Below are positions 51,603-60,717 of a stretch of DNA of 64,000 nt, piece by piece. Both the position numbers and the translations under genes were made by a program. This stretch comes from Streptomyces mirabilis (lineage in GTDB: Bacteria; Actinomycetota; Actinomycetes; Streptomycetales; Streptomycetaceae), in the NCBI RefSeq assembly GCF_018310535.1, contig NZ_CP074102.1, positions 8,618,001 through 8,682,000 of the forward strand, in the 5' to 3' direction. Each line of letters begins with the position of its first letter. Within the stretch, counting starts at the first letter, position 1. The notes beneath the pieces were generated by a model, which had not been told where the DNA came from, did not search any database, and saw only the letters and a program-made list of their open reading frames with translations.

Positions 51603-52508
51603 TCAGTCGACGGCCAGGACGAGCTTGCCCCGCACGTGCCCGGCGTCGCTGACCTGCTGGGCCGTGGCCGCCTGGTCGAGCGGGTAGGCGGTGACGGTAG
51701 TGACGAGCTTGCCGGCCGCGGCGTCCTGGGCCAGGGCGGCCAAGCGGGCGGTCGAGCGTTCCTGGGACCCCTGGGAGAAGGTGATGCCCAGCTGCCGTGC
51801 GCCGAAGTCGGCGATGGTGACGATGCGCTCGGTGCCGCCCCGCAGGGTGATGGAGTCCTCCAGGGCTCCCTTCCCGGCCAGGTCGAACACCGCGTCCACG
51901 CCGTCGGGGGCCAGCGCTCGCACCCGCTCGACCAGACCGTCGCCGTACACGGTCGCGGTGGCGCCGAGCGAGGTGAGGTAGTCCTGGTTGGAGGGGCCTG
52001 CGGTGGCAATCACGCGTGCTCCGCGGGCCGTGGCGAGCTGGACCGCCAGGGTTCCGACCGCTCCGGACGCGCCGTGCATCAGCACGGTCTCCCCGGCGGC
52101 GACCCTCAGCAGGTTCAGGACCCGCTCGGCCGTCTCGCTGGCGACCGGCAGCGCGACCGCGTGCTGCCAGTCGAGGTCGGCGGGCTTGGGGGCCACGGCG
52201 GTGGCCAGCGCGTACTGGGCGTACGAGCCGGTGTCCGACCAGCCCAGCACCTCATCGCCGACCTGCACGTCGCTCACGCCCCCGCCCAGGGTGTCCACCA
52301 CGCCGGCGAGCTCGCCACCGGGGACGGCGGGGAAGGTCGTCGGGCGGATGGCCTCCAGCATCCCGGCGCGGATCTTGCCGTCCAGCGCGTTCAGTCCGGC
52401 GGCCTTCACGCGGACCCGGACCTGGCCGGGGCCGGGCTGTGGGATCTCGATGTCCGCCTCGTGCAGCACGTCCGGGCCGCCGAACTGGTCGAAAACGATT
52501 GCTTTCAC
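51603..52508 (-). CDS. NADPH:quinone oxidoreductase-like MDR enzyme
   Basis: This 301-aa zinc-free medium-chain reductase begins KAIVFDQFGGPDVLHEADIE, has GRVKAAGLN-like VRVKAAGLNALDGKIRAG, and a cofactor motif VLMHGASGAVGTLAVQLATA. It reduces quinones or enones with NADPH. GTG 52508 is chosen because the family N-terminus starts there; no better site is seen. It is bracketed by the two 132-bp repeats; the one upstream (52541) should be its promoter/operator. Confidence 0.86.
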   Translation of the reverse strand: MKAIVFDQFGGPDVLHEADIEIPQPGPGQVRVRVKAAGLNALDGKIRAGMLEAIRPTTFPAVPGGELAGVVDTLGGGVSDVQVGDEVLGWSDTGSYAQYALATAVAPKPADLDWQHAVALPVASETAERVLNLLRVAAGETVLMHGASGAVGTLAVQLATARGARVIATAGPSNQDYLTSLGATATVYGDGLVERVRALAPDGVDAVFDLAGKGALEDSITLRGGTERIVTIADFGARQLGITFSQGSQERSTARLAALAQDAAAGKLVTTVTAYPLDQAATAQQVSDAGHVRGKLVLAVD

Positions 52509-52540
52509 GATGACTCCATTCCCTGTGGCCACCAAAAGCA

Positions 52541-52673
52541 TGGCTGGCCACATAATCAAACGTAACAGCAATCATGTGGCTGGCCAGGTATTCGCGGACG
52601 CGGGGGCGGAGGTGGCCACCTCGGCTCGCTTTGGGGTGCGCCGACCACTTGCGTGGCCGACCACGTAAACGAA
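52541..52673. repeat. 132-bp direct repeat, copy B (promoter-type)
   Basis: It matches 51422-51553 with about ten differences and one inserted base. TGGCTGGCCA occurs twice (52541-52550 and 52577-52586), 36 bp apart. It lies 33 nt upstream of the quinone oxidoreductase start. Confidence 0.85.
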
Positions 52674-52800
52674 TGCGGCGACCGCCAGGGTGTGCCCGTA
52701 CCGCAGATCACCCAGGAACGTGTCACCCGGGCAAGAACAAGGGCCAGCGGCCCTCGGTCGCCACCGTCTACCGCACCCTCGCCGAGGAGGAAGATGAATC

Positions 52801-53577
52801 GGAGAGCCGAGCAGTCACCGGAGCTTCAAGATCAGCACGGACGCACGCGGCGGCCCGGAGAGGGCGATCGCGGTCGGGGCCGGCCCGCAGACCACCTACA
52901 CCGTCCAGAAGCAGCCGCCGGCGGGCAGTTGCCACTTCCGGTACGAGAAGGGGGAGCCGCTGGAGGATCCGGCGTGCACGCCGGGTGCGATCTCTCCGGC
53001 GGTCACGCAGGCGAATCTGAAGTCCACGATCTGCCGCAAGGGCGGCTACACCTCCGGCATCCGGCCGTCCACCTCCGTCACTGGCAAGGAGAAGAAGCTG
53101 AACGCGGCCTCGTACGGCTACAAGGGCCCTATGGGGGATGCAGAGTTTGATCATCTAATTTCGTTGCAGCTCGGCGGCGACCCCAACGATCCCCGCAACC
53201 TGTGGGTCGAGCCACCGGACCCGGGCCACAAGAAGGGCGGCGGGGTCAACAACCGGAAGGACCCGGTGGAGACGAAACTGCACACCGCGGTCTGCGCCGG
53301 GAAGATCTCCCTGACGGCCGCGCAGAAGGCCATCGTCACCGACTGGACCACGGCTTTGAGCACTCTCGGCCTTGGGCGAGGGGGTGGCGGTTGGAGGATG
53401 TCTCGTCGGACTACTGGTAAGTCCCCGGCGGGTCTACGGCAGTCCTATACAGCTGAAGCCCCCGGATGGACGGGGGAGGCCAGCCGGGGCGGTAGGTGGT
53501 GGCGTGCGGAGGGCGGTCGCCTCGCGGCGGAGGGCTCCATGGGGCTTCAGCCGGACGATCGTCCCCATGGGCTATAG
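52801..53577 (+). pseudogene. HNH-like secreted protein, 5'-truncated paralogue
   Basis: In one frame the plus strand reads GAGPQTTYTVQKQPPAGSCH, CTPGAISPAVTQANLKSTIC, then DAEFDHLISLQLGGDPNDPR and NLWVEP, aligned along its length with the protein at 31027 (shared CTPG...P.VTQ.N..STIC, D.E.DHL...LGG.P.DP.NLW.EP, AVC.G.I.L.AA..AI..WTTAL). No start codon or signal peptide remains; the upstream part belongs to other frames. The similarity ends near 53373. An internal ATG at 53131 would give only the HNH core. Confidence 0.65.
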
Positions 53578-54125
53578 GTGAGGCCCGGGGACACTGTCCC
53601 CTCCGCAGCCACACTTTAATGAACGGTCAACTTTCCGGGGGTGTTCCCCCAACTGCCTGGCGGCCGCTGTGAGGTGGCACACCCGCCGGTCTCAAGGAGA
53701 TATGGGGAAAGGCGGGGAAGCGGGCTGTCCGTGTTGGCTCGGTCGACGGGTCGGGCGGCAGTGAGCAAGACCGAACGGCCTGATAGTGGATGCCGCCGGC
53801 GCCGAAGAGATCGAACTCGGCTTCCGGTCAGAAGACCGGGTTCAGCGGACGGTCGGGCCCCGGGACCGGTAGCGGCTGGCGCCCGGCAGGGTGCTTGCGT
53901 CCGGGTCGGGTTGCCCCGCTGCGGGGAGGCGCGGTGCCGGGAGCGCTCGGTCGGGCTGGGTGATATCGGCTGCCAATGCGTGACACCCGCTCACCTATGA
54001 CCGAAACAGACCAAAAAGGTGTGCAGTCTTTGCGCTTCCTGTGCTTGGATGGCGTCAACGCGACGGGGGTACGCGGGAGTTGACGTTGTGCCGTCGTCGG
54101 TGGAGACCAACACCGGGGGTACAAC
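53578..54125. other. Long leader region without a gene
   Basis: No protein or known RNA was recognised in 548 nt upstream of the secreted nuclease gene. AAGGAGATATGGGG at 53695 is a ribosome-binding-site-like sequence with no matching frame. A structured leader cannot be excluded. Confidence 0.35.
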
Positions 54126-55190
54126 TTGAAACCGAGAAAGCTGCTCACTACAGGGGCCGTGGCGCTGGGACTGCTCGCAACGGCCGCCCCGTCAGCATCA
54201 GCTGCGGCCGGCCCGTCGGGTGACGGACAGCTGCGCGCCACCATCGGCCAGCCCGGGGCCCGGGCGAGCGCTCTGGCCAGCCCGGCCGCGAACGCGTCCT
54301 GCACCGTCAACCGCATCACGGTCAACCGCTTCAGCGAGTGCGAGTGGGTCACCGTCCACCTGGACGTCGTGAAAGTTATCAACGGGCGCCCGGTCATCGA
54401 GGGCACCGTCGACTTCAGCGTCAAAGCACCAGATGACACTGAAGACCAACTCCGCCAACTGGGGTGAGAAGTTCACCATCTCCAAGGCGGCGACCACGGG
54501 CCAGGGCAGGGGCGTCGCCGTCAAGTTCTCCGCCACCTCCGGCGGCGGCACCAGGGCCACGGTCCACTTCCAGCAGGGCCACACCCTCGACAGTGCGGCC
54601 AGCGGCAGCGTCGACTACAAGACCGCCGCCATCGCCCCGAAGAAGATCAACCCCAAGGCGAAGACCACCTACGGCTACACCTTCACCAAGGCCGGCTACA
54701 GCCCCGCCAGTGTTTCCTACGCCTCCGCCGTCTACCGGTGCGACAACTACTACGGCAGCACCCGGGCCAGCCGGTCCGGATGCGCCATCCCGGAAGCACC
54801 CACCGGGGTGAGCATGGTCGGTCTGGCCCGCATCGACGAGGGCATCCGCAACCTCCGCTCCCGCGGCGGCCATTACGGCGACCCGAACGGCGGCAAGCCC
54901 CTGCACTGGATGATCAACAAGACGCAGGAAGGCCGCAACCGCGCCGCAGTGTGCCCGCGGACCGCGCCGGCGGACATGCGCCGCGCCGGCCGCACCTCGT
55001 GTGACGAGTACTCGTTCGCTTCCACCTACGAGGGCGGCACCGCCCTTCCTGCCTCCCAGCGGGAGATCACCTGGGTCAGGGTGAATGAGAACAAGGCCCA
55101 GGGCGGACGCATCACCGCCTGGCGCGGCCAGATGCACGTCATGGATCACGACCCGTTCTACGTGATCGCCTGGCCATCGCTACAGTCCCC
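54126..55190 (+). pseudogene. Frameshifted secreted NucA/NucB-type nuclease
   Basis: It begins at ATG 54126 with a signal peptide (KPRKLLTTGAVALGLLATAA, SASA) and a beta-rich N-terminal domain. Near 54430 the reading frame changes by one base and continues as MTLKTNSANWGEKFTISKAA. The C-terminal domain holds RTSCDEYSFASTYEGG, the DNase NucA/NucB signature (catalytic DEY-FAST), and ENKAQGGRITAWRGQ. The expected stop after FYVIA is missing and the frame runs on. Without correction the first frame stops at 54467 (113 aa). Sequencing error is possible. Confidence 0.72.
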
Positions 55191-55198
55191 GCAAGACT

Positions 55199-55235
55199 GG
55201 GTGCCTCTTCCCGCATCGTCCGGGAGGGGGCACCC
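55199..55235 (+). terminator. Hairpin terminator
   Basis: A 15-bp stem (55199-55213 with 55221-55235) with two mismatches and a 7-nt loop, between the nuclease gene and the next gene. Confidence 0.6.
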
Positions 55236-55258
55236 TGCCCCGTTCAAGGAGGCTTTCC

Positions 55259-55846
55259 ATGCTGGTCCGTGCATCGTCGTTCACCGTCGAGCTAGGCGAA
55301 GGCGGCTATCTGATCGGCTTCACCGACGACTACGAGTACCCCAAAGAGATGCCCTTCGGCTGGCGCTGCGGCGCGGCCACCGACGCCGGCGGCGTCGTCC
55401 TCACCACCACCGACACCGGCCCCCTCCAGCTGACCGTCCAGGTCCACGACGCCCCGCCGGCACGCGAGACCGGCGCCGAGTGGGAGCCCGCGGAGGAGAT
55501 CAGCCTGCGGGCCGACCTCCCCGCCCTCTACGTCGCGACCCTCGAACAAGGCGACATCCTCGACGCATGGCCGGACGACGAACCTCCGCTGGAGTTCCCG
55601 TTCTCATCCGACGGGTCGGACTGGGTGCGGATGCGTCTGTACTGCCACGCCGACGACCCCGAACCCGGCATCGGCGACCACGGGGAACGCCACCTCGTCC
55701 AACTCTGGCCCGCACCCCACACGCCCCCCGTCCACCCCGGCATCACCGAAGCGGACCGGCAGGCCCGCGCCGACTACGCCGCAGACATGGCCACGCCCGT
55801 GGAGGACTACACCACCACCTACACGCACCCCGGCGAACAAGACTGA
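55259..55846 (+). CDS. Hypothetical acidic protein
   Basis: This 195-aa acidic protein (many Asp and Glu) has VELGEGGYLIGFTDDYEYPK near the start and QLWPAPHTPPVHPGITEADR in the last third. No domain was recognised. ATG 55259 follows AGGAGG at 7 nt, so it is a real gene. It directly follows the nuclease gene, so it might be a cytoplasmic inhibitor of that nuclease (small, acidic, no signal peptide); this is inferred from position and charge only. Confidence 0.72.
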   Translation: MLVRASSFTVELGEGGYLIGFTDDYEYPKEMPFGWRCGAATDAGGVVLTTTDTGPLQLTVQVHDAPPARETGAEWEPAEEISLRADLPALYVATLEQGDILDAWPDDEPPLEFPFSSDGSDWVRMRLYCHADDPEPGIGDHGERHLVQLWPAPHTPPVHPGITEADRQARADYAADMATPVEDYTTTYTHPGEQD

Positions 55847-55950
55847 CACTCGCCCCTGAGGGGGGTCTCGATGGCCGCACCGGCCGTTCGGCCTGGTCGC
55901 ACCGTGCCGACGCGGGGAATCAACGCAGCCGCCGGATGCTTTCACCTTGA

Positions 55951-56973
55951 GTGAAGAAGATAGGTTTCCTCTCGTTTGGCCACTGGTCGCCGAGTGCGCA
56001 GTCCAAGACCCGGTCCGCAGCCGACTTCCTGCACCAGTCCATCGACCTGGCGGTCGCTGCCGAGGAGCTCGGCGTGGACGGTGCGTACTTCCGGGTGCAC
56101 CACTTCGCGCAGCAGGCAGCCAGCCCGTTCCCGCTGCTCTCGGCCATCGGCGCACGGACCTCGAAGATCGAGATCGGCACCGGCGTGATCGACATGCGCT
56201 ATGAGAACCCGCTGTACATGGCCGAGGACGCCGGCGCTGCCGACCTCATCTCCGGCGGCCGGCTGCAACTCGGCATCAGCCGCGGATCACCGGAACAGGT
56301 GATCGACGGCTGGCGATACTTCGGTTACACCCCCGCGGAGGGCGAGACCGGCACGGACATGGCCCGCCGGCACACCGAGGCCTTCCTCAAGGTGCTCGAG
56401 GGCGAAGGCTTCGCGCAGCCGAACCCGCGGCCGATGTTCCCCAACCCGCCGGGGCTGCTGCGCATCGAGCCGCACTCCGAGGGGCTGCGCGAGCGGATCT
56501 GGTGGGGCTCCGGCTCGAACGCGACCGCCGTCTGGGCCGCGAAGCTGGGGATGAACCTGCAGAGTTCCACACTGAAGGACGACGAGACGGGCGAGCCGTT
56601 GCACGTCCAGCAGCGCAAGCAGATCGAGGCGTACCGCGAGGCGTACAAGGAGGCAGGCCACACGCGAGAACCGCGTGTGTCGGTCAGCCGCAGCGTCTTT
56701 GCCCTGACCAACGACCTGGACCGGGCCTACTTCGGCCACGACCGCAACTCGCGGGACCAGCTCGGCATGATTGACGACACGACCAGGGCGATCTTCGGAC
56801 GCTCGTACGCCGCCGAGCCGGACGTACTGGTGAAGCAACTCCAGGAAGACGAGGCCATCCAAGCCGCGGACACCCTGCTGCTGACCATCCCGAACCAGCT
56901 CGGTGTCGACTACAACGCCCATGTGCTGGAGAGCATCCTCACCCACGTAGCGCCGGAGCTCGGCTGGCGCTGA
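55951..56973 (+). CDS. LLM-class flavin-dependent oxidoreductase
   Basis: This 340-aa luciferase-like TIM-barrel protein has KKIGFLSFGHWSPSAQSKTR, ELGVDGAYFRVHHFAQQAAS, IEIGTGVIDMRYENPLYMAE and GGRLQLGISRGSPEQVIDGW. It probably uses FMN with a reduced flavin partner. GTG 55951 has only a weak site (TTGAGTGAAG), so translation may be low or the gene may be leaderless. It stands alone. Confidence 0.87.
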   Translation: MKKIGFLSFGHWSPSAQSKTRSAADFLHQSIDLAVAAEELGVDGAYFRVHHFAQQAASPFPLLSAIGARTSKIEIGTGVIDMRYENPLYMAEDAGAADLISGGRLQLGISRGSPEQVIDGWRYFGYTPAEGETGTDMARRHTEAFLKVLEGEGFAQPNPRPMFPNPPGLLRIEPHSEGLRERIWWGSGSNATAVWAAKLGMNLQSSTLKDDETGEPLHVQQRKQIEAYREAYKEAGHTREPRVSVSRSVFALTNDLDRAYFGHDRNSRDQLGMIDDTTRAIFGRSYAAEPDVLVKQLQEDEAIQAADTLLLTIPNQLGVDYNAHVLESILTHVAPELGWR

Positions 56974-57344
56974 GTGCCTGCCGCCCTGCGTGCGGGCCGG
57001 CTCGGCACCGGCGACCTCTTCGTCACCGTGCACCTTGCGGGTGTTTGTCGGCCTCACCGGCCGACTCCGGGTACCGCCCGCTGATGGGCTGGCGGATCAG
57101 GTCCGTTCGGCGTCGTGTGATCACGGGATCAAGCGGTGGCGACTGTGCCTGACGCGGGAACAGATGGAGTCGGTGGCGTACAGGTTGTGGCTACACCGGA
57201 TGACCGGCTCGGCCGCGGAGGCCAACCGCTTCGCTCGCGAGTGCGGCGTCGCGCACTGCCCGTATCCAGCCGAGCGGGACGGGCCGGCACCGGGCGTCGT
57301 CGTGACGACGGCGCCGGGCAAGGCCGCGCCCCGTGGCGCGGGGT
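56974..57344. other. Stretch without a supported gene
   Basis: A plus-strand frame from ATG 57163 (ESVAYRLWLHRMTGSAAEAN, then RFARECGVAHCPYP) looks helical and gene-like but has no clear ribosome-binding site. The remainder is non-coding or eroded. Confidence 0.35.
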
Positions 57345-57515
57345 CTAGCGGGCGAGGGTGACGTGGATGGGTTGGTCGGGGCAGCGGCTGAGGCCCTCGG
57401 TGAGCGTGGCTTGTTCGGTGGGGTCGATGGACAGGCCCCACCGGGTTTTGTCGGCGACCCAGTCGGTCAGGTACTGGTCGCTGGGGTCCTTGTCACCCTT
57501 GGACCGGTCTGCCAC
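57345..57515 (-). CDS. Small ORF, 56 aa, unknown
   Basis: From GTG 57515 the minus strand encodes DPSDQYLTDWVADKTRWGLS then EGLSRCPDQPIHVTLAR. The composition is protein-like and the string recalls the ends of uncharacterised actinobacterial proteins. It has no ribosome-binding site, so it may be the end of a lost gene. Confidence 0.35.
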   Translation of the reverse strand: MADRSKGDKDPSDQYLTDWVADKTRWGLSIDPTEQATLTEGLSRCPDQPIHVTLAR

Positions 57516-58131
57516 TGCCCCGGACGCGGGATGGCCGGGGATACCGCGAGGGTGATGAGGTCAGGGCGTCGGGTGCAGTGTGTGGCGTGCTCCGGAGCTT
57601 GTTTCCGGGTGCCGCGCGCGAGGTGAGGCACAGGGCGCTCGGGGAGCGCGGGGCGCGCGCCTAGCGGATCAGGCGGCTCACAGTGTGATGCACGTTACTC
57701 TCCGCGTCCGAACGGTCATCTTCTGTACATGGTGCTTCATGTCCGTGCATCTTCGGCCCTCAACTTGTCGGCCCTGTAATAAATCTGACGCGGTGAAAGA
57801 TGGGCGGCAGTTGCGGGTGCGCCAGCGGGTGGGACATGGGCACCGGTGTAGAGCAGTAGCAGGTGGTGTTGTGGATCAGTCGACATTCGGAAGCGCGGCC
57901 GCTTAGCCCGCCGATTGGCGTTTAGGTCTGTGGAATGCTGAGAAGCCAATTATGGCGAGACGATCGGTCAGCGCCGTCCGTCCAGCCGCGCCCGTCCCGA
58001 CCTACTGCCCGCCAGGCCGCCGAACCCGCCGGCCGGCCGGACCGACGGCTACGGCGGCCACTCCCTCAAGGACCTGCGTGAGCAGGCCATCGGTCACAGG
58101 CGCTGTCAGTGCACCCGTCTAGTTTCACCGC
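57516..58131. other. Intergenic stretch; promoter of the methyltransferase gene
   Basis: No gene was found. The region 57690-57800 is AT-richer than the average. TAGTTT (58120-58125) lies 6 nt before the GTG 58132 and could be a -10 box for a leaderless transcript. Confidence 0.35.
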
Positions 58132-58800
58132 GTGACTGAGCCTTCCTACCTTGCCGCGGTCCGGGAGTCATACGACACCGTGGCCGACGACTACGCCTCC
58201 CTTGTCAAGACCCCGTCTGAGCTGGACCCGCTGTCTCGCTCGATGCTGACCGCCTTCGCCGAGCTGGTGCAGGCATCTGACCGAGGACCGGTCGCGGACC
58301 TGGGCTGCGGACCCGGAAGAGTGACGGCGCACATGGCCGAACTCGGGGTTTCTGTCTTCGGCATCGATGTGTCCCCGAAGATGATCGAACTAGCCCGAAG
58401 CGCCTATCCGGAGCTGCGCTTTTCCGTGGGCTCCATGACCGCGCTGGAGATCGAAGACGACACGCTCGGCGGCATCCTGGCGTACTACTCCACCCACCAC
58501 ACACCTCCGGAGCTGCTGCCGGTCGTGTTCGCCGAGTTCCACCGCACCCTGGCACCCGGCGGACATCTCCTCCTAGCTGGCCACGTGGGCACCGGTGAGC
58601 ACCGCCGTCCGACACACGGCTATGGCGGCCACCCCGTGTCTTACGCGTCGTATCGGCTGCCCACACACCAGCTCGTTGAGCTGCTGAACCAGGCCGAATT
58701 CACCATCACCGCTCAGCTGGTGCAGGAGCCCGACGAGGAACTGAACTGGAAGTTCGCCAGTTTCCTGGCCTACAAGCCGACTACCGAGGAGCAAGCTTGA
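58132..58800 (+). CDS. Class I SAM-dependent methyltransferase
   Basis: This 222-aa methyltransferase has motif I VADLGCGPGRVTAHMAELGV, motif II VFGIDVSPKMIELARSAYPE and a post-motif EFHRTLAPGGHLLLAGHVGT. It methylates an unknown small molecule. GTG 58132 has no ribosome-binding site but a -10-like TAGTTT just upstream, so it may be leaderless. It is not linked to other biosynthetic genes here. Confidence 0.86.
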   Translation: MTEPSYLAAVRESYDTVADDYASLVKTPSELDPLSRSMLTAFAELVQASDRGPVADLGCGPGRVTAHMAELGVSVFGIDVSPKMIELARSAYPELRFSVGSMTALEIEDDTLGGILAYYSTHHTPPELLPVVFAEFHRTLAPGGHLLLAGHVGTGEHRRPTHGYGGHPVSYASYRLPTHQLVELLNQAEFTITAQLVQEPDEELNWKFASFLAYKPTTEEQA

Positions 58801-59219
58801 CTTCCTAGTCCCCTGAGATGTCTTGACAGCTCTCGCCGCAGCCGCCGAAAGGGTCGCGGCCAAGGGGGTGTGTGATATAGGTGCGCGGCCGGATCCGATG
58901 CGCACCATGTGCGGTGCGCGGTGCGGGTGGTGCGCACGATGAGCCTCCGCCAACTCGAATTCGCTGGTCAAAGGGCTGGTATGACCGGATCTCGGGGTAC
59001 TCGGGCTGGTCGTGGGCGGCTGTCTGAGGAGTAGATCGTCTGTCAGCGGTCGGCTGCTCGTCTTCCGTTCGCTGTGGCCGGGCGGCCTTCTACGAGCCGG
59101 TGAATGCTCGCGTCCCGAGCCGGTTCAGCGGTTCGGCGATCCGGTCAGCTTGGGAGCCAGTCGGCATATGAAGCCCGGAGCCGTCCCTACCAACTAGCGG
59201 TCCGGCGCAATCGTGGAAG
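58801..59219. other. Intergenic stretch with an IS-end-like string
   Basis: TGAGATGTCTT at 58815-58825 also occurs at the right end of the IS5 remnant (50902-50912), so an element end may have been left here. No gene was found. Confidence 0.4.
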
Positions 59220-59777
59220 ATGGAACCCATGACAGGGGACGCGAGCGAGATCGTTCTGAGCAAGCAGGACCTTCGTGAGATCGCCGCGTTCGCTGCGGCC
59301 TGTGCTGAGGCGGCGCTTGAGGTATTCGAGGCCGATCAGCCGGACGACTCGCGGCCTCGAGACGCGATCAGTGCCGCGTGGGAGTTCACCCGGGGCGGCG
59401 AACGCGGGAAGTCTCTGCGCGACACGGCATCGGCGGCCCTCAAAGCGGCCAAGGGCGCGGATACTGCGGCTGCCCGAGAGGCAGCGTGGGCTGCGATGTC
59501 TGCGGCAGGCGCCGCCTACCTGCATCCGTTGGCCAAGGCCACCCAGGTCAAGCACATCCTCGGAGCTGGCGCTTACTCGGCCAGAGCGGCCGAACTCGTC
59601 GACGGCGACGATTGGAGCGTTGGTGCCGAAAGTATCGAGCAGACGGTGCATCGTGCGACACCAGTCGTCATTGACGTGCTCAAACGCTTCCCGGCGGCGC
59701 CGAGTGGCGGCGGACGGGTTGGTGAGTTGATCCGCATGCTGGACGCTGACCTTCGTTCACTCACCATCGCTGAGTGA
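59220..59777 (+). CDS. Imm5-like putative immunity protein
   Basis: This 185-aa Ala-rich helical protein matches the Imm5-like family: PRDAISAAWEFTRGGERGKS, LRDTASAALKAAKGADTAAA, AAYLHPLAKATQVKHILGAG and PAAPSGGGRVGELIRMLDAD. Such proteins are predicted immunity factors for polymorphic toxins, though toxin binding is not proven. There is no toxin gene beside it, only a transposase and IS scars, so it may be an orphan or the remains of a toxin locus. ATG 59220 is used; ATG 59229 is possible. Confidence 0.7.
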   Translation: MEPMTGDASEIVLSKQDLREIAAFAAACAEAALEVFEADQPDDSRPRDAISAAWEFTRGGERGKSLRDTASAALKAAKGADTAAAREAAWAAMSAAGAAYLHPLAKATQVKHILGAGAYSARAAELVDGDDWSVGAESIEQTVHRATPVVIDVLKRFPAAPSGGGRVGELIRMLDADLRSLTIAE

Positions 59778-59812
59778 CTTTCAGAGTCCAGGCGGAGCGG
59801 GCCTCACATCCG

Positions 59813-60646
59813 TCAACGGTTGACTTCGAGGTTCGTCAGGACAAGCAGGGCGCGCAGGAGGCGGGTCGCGTGGGCGGTGTCGGTGCGGAGCTTGGTGAGG
59901 GTCCGCCAGTTTTTGAGGTGGGCGAAGCCGTGCTCGACCGGTGCGCGCCCGACGGCGAGGACGCGGTTGGCTTCCTTCTGGCCTGGGGTGAGTTTGTGGG
60001 TGCGGCTGGCGTGAAAGCCGGTGACGATCACGGGGTCGAGTACGTCGTTGTCCAGGCCGCGGAAGCCGAGGTCCGCGAGGGCGCCGAGGCCGGCGGCGCG
60101 CAGGTGGGCCAGGATGTGGTCGTGGCGGGCGGCGGTGATGTCGTGGGTGCGGCCGGGCCGGGCAGCGGATATCCAGATCAGGCGGCCCTGCTCGTCTGTC
60201 AGCGCAAAGAAGTGGAGGCCGTGACGGCGATGCTTGCCGGAGTAGTTCCGCCGGTTGGCCTTTCCGGTGCGGCGCTGGGTGGGGATGAGGGTGCCGTCGA
60301 TCAGGACCACTTCCCCGCCGTGCTTGGCGACCTTCTTCAGGACGCGGTCCAGACGTGGGGCCTGCGCGGCGAGCAGGGTGATCAGCTCGTCGCGCCAGCG
60401 GCGGACGGTGGATTCGGACACGTTGTTGCCGCCGGCCATGTAGGCCAGGCGCTGGTCGTGGCGCAGCACGGCCAGGACGATCACCGCGATCCGTCCGGGC
60501 GGCAGGATCCGCCACCGGGACCGTATCGCCTTCAGGTGGCGCCGCAGCAGATCGGCGAGGTGGTTGACAGTGCGCGTGGACAGCGGCAGACGGCACTGGT
60601 AGACAAGCGGGCAGGTGTCCTCGGCGCGCTTTTGGGCATTCGTCAC
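59813..60646 (-). CDS. IS5-family (DDE_Tnp_4-like) transposase
   Basis: This 277-aa transposase has the DDE core VVLIDGTLIPTQRRTGKANR, ADLGFRGLDNDVLDPVIVTG and PVEHGFAHLKNWRTLTKLRT, and an N-terminal helix-turn-helix region with NNVSESTVRRWRDELITLLA. It appears intact. Terminal repeats could not be placed with certainty. Confidence 0.9.
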   Translation of the reverse strand: MTNAQKRAEDTCPLVYQCRLPLSTRTVNHLADLLRRHLKAIRSRWRILPPGRIAVIVLAVLRHDQRLAYMAGGNNVSESTVRRWRDELITLLAAQAPRLDRVLKKVAKHGGEVVLIDGTLIPTQRRTGKANRRNYSGKHRRHGLHFFALTDEQGRLIWISAARPGRTHDITAARHDHILAHLRAAGLGALADLGFRGLDNDVLDPVIVTGFHASRTHKLTPGQKEANRVLAVGRAPVEHGFAHLKNWRTLTKLRTDTAHATRLLRALLVLTNLEVNR

Positions 60647-60717
60647 ACAATTCCAACGGCCGCCGGGGTACCCCGGTTACGCCCGCGCCGAGCCGCTCCG
60701 AGTGGCGGTGTTCCTGG

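Noticed and set aside
53640..53720. Possible cobalamin-type riboswitch
   Set aside because: GC-rich dyads and a ribosome-binding-like string are present, but the conserved box sequences and a linked cobalamin gene are missing.
53828..54439. Minus-strand frame opposite the nuclease signal peptide
   Set aside because: The plus strand has a real signal peptide and a domain that continues after a frameshift.
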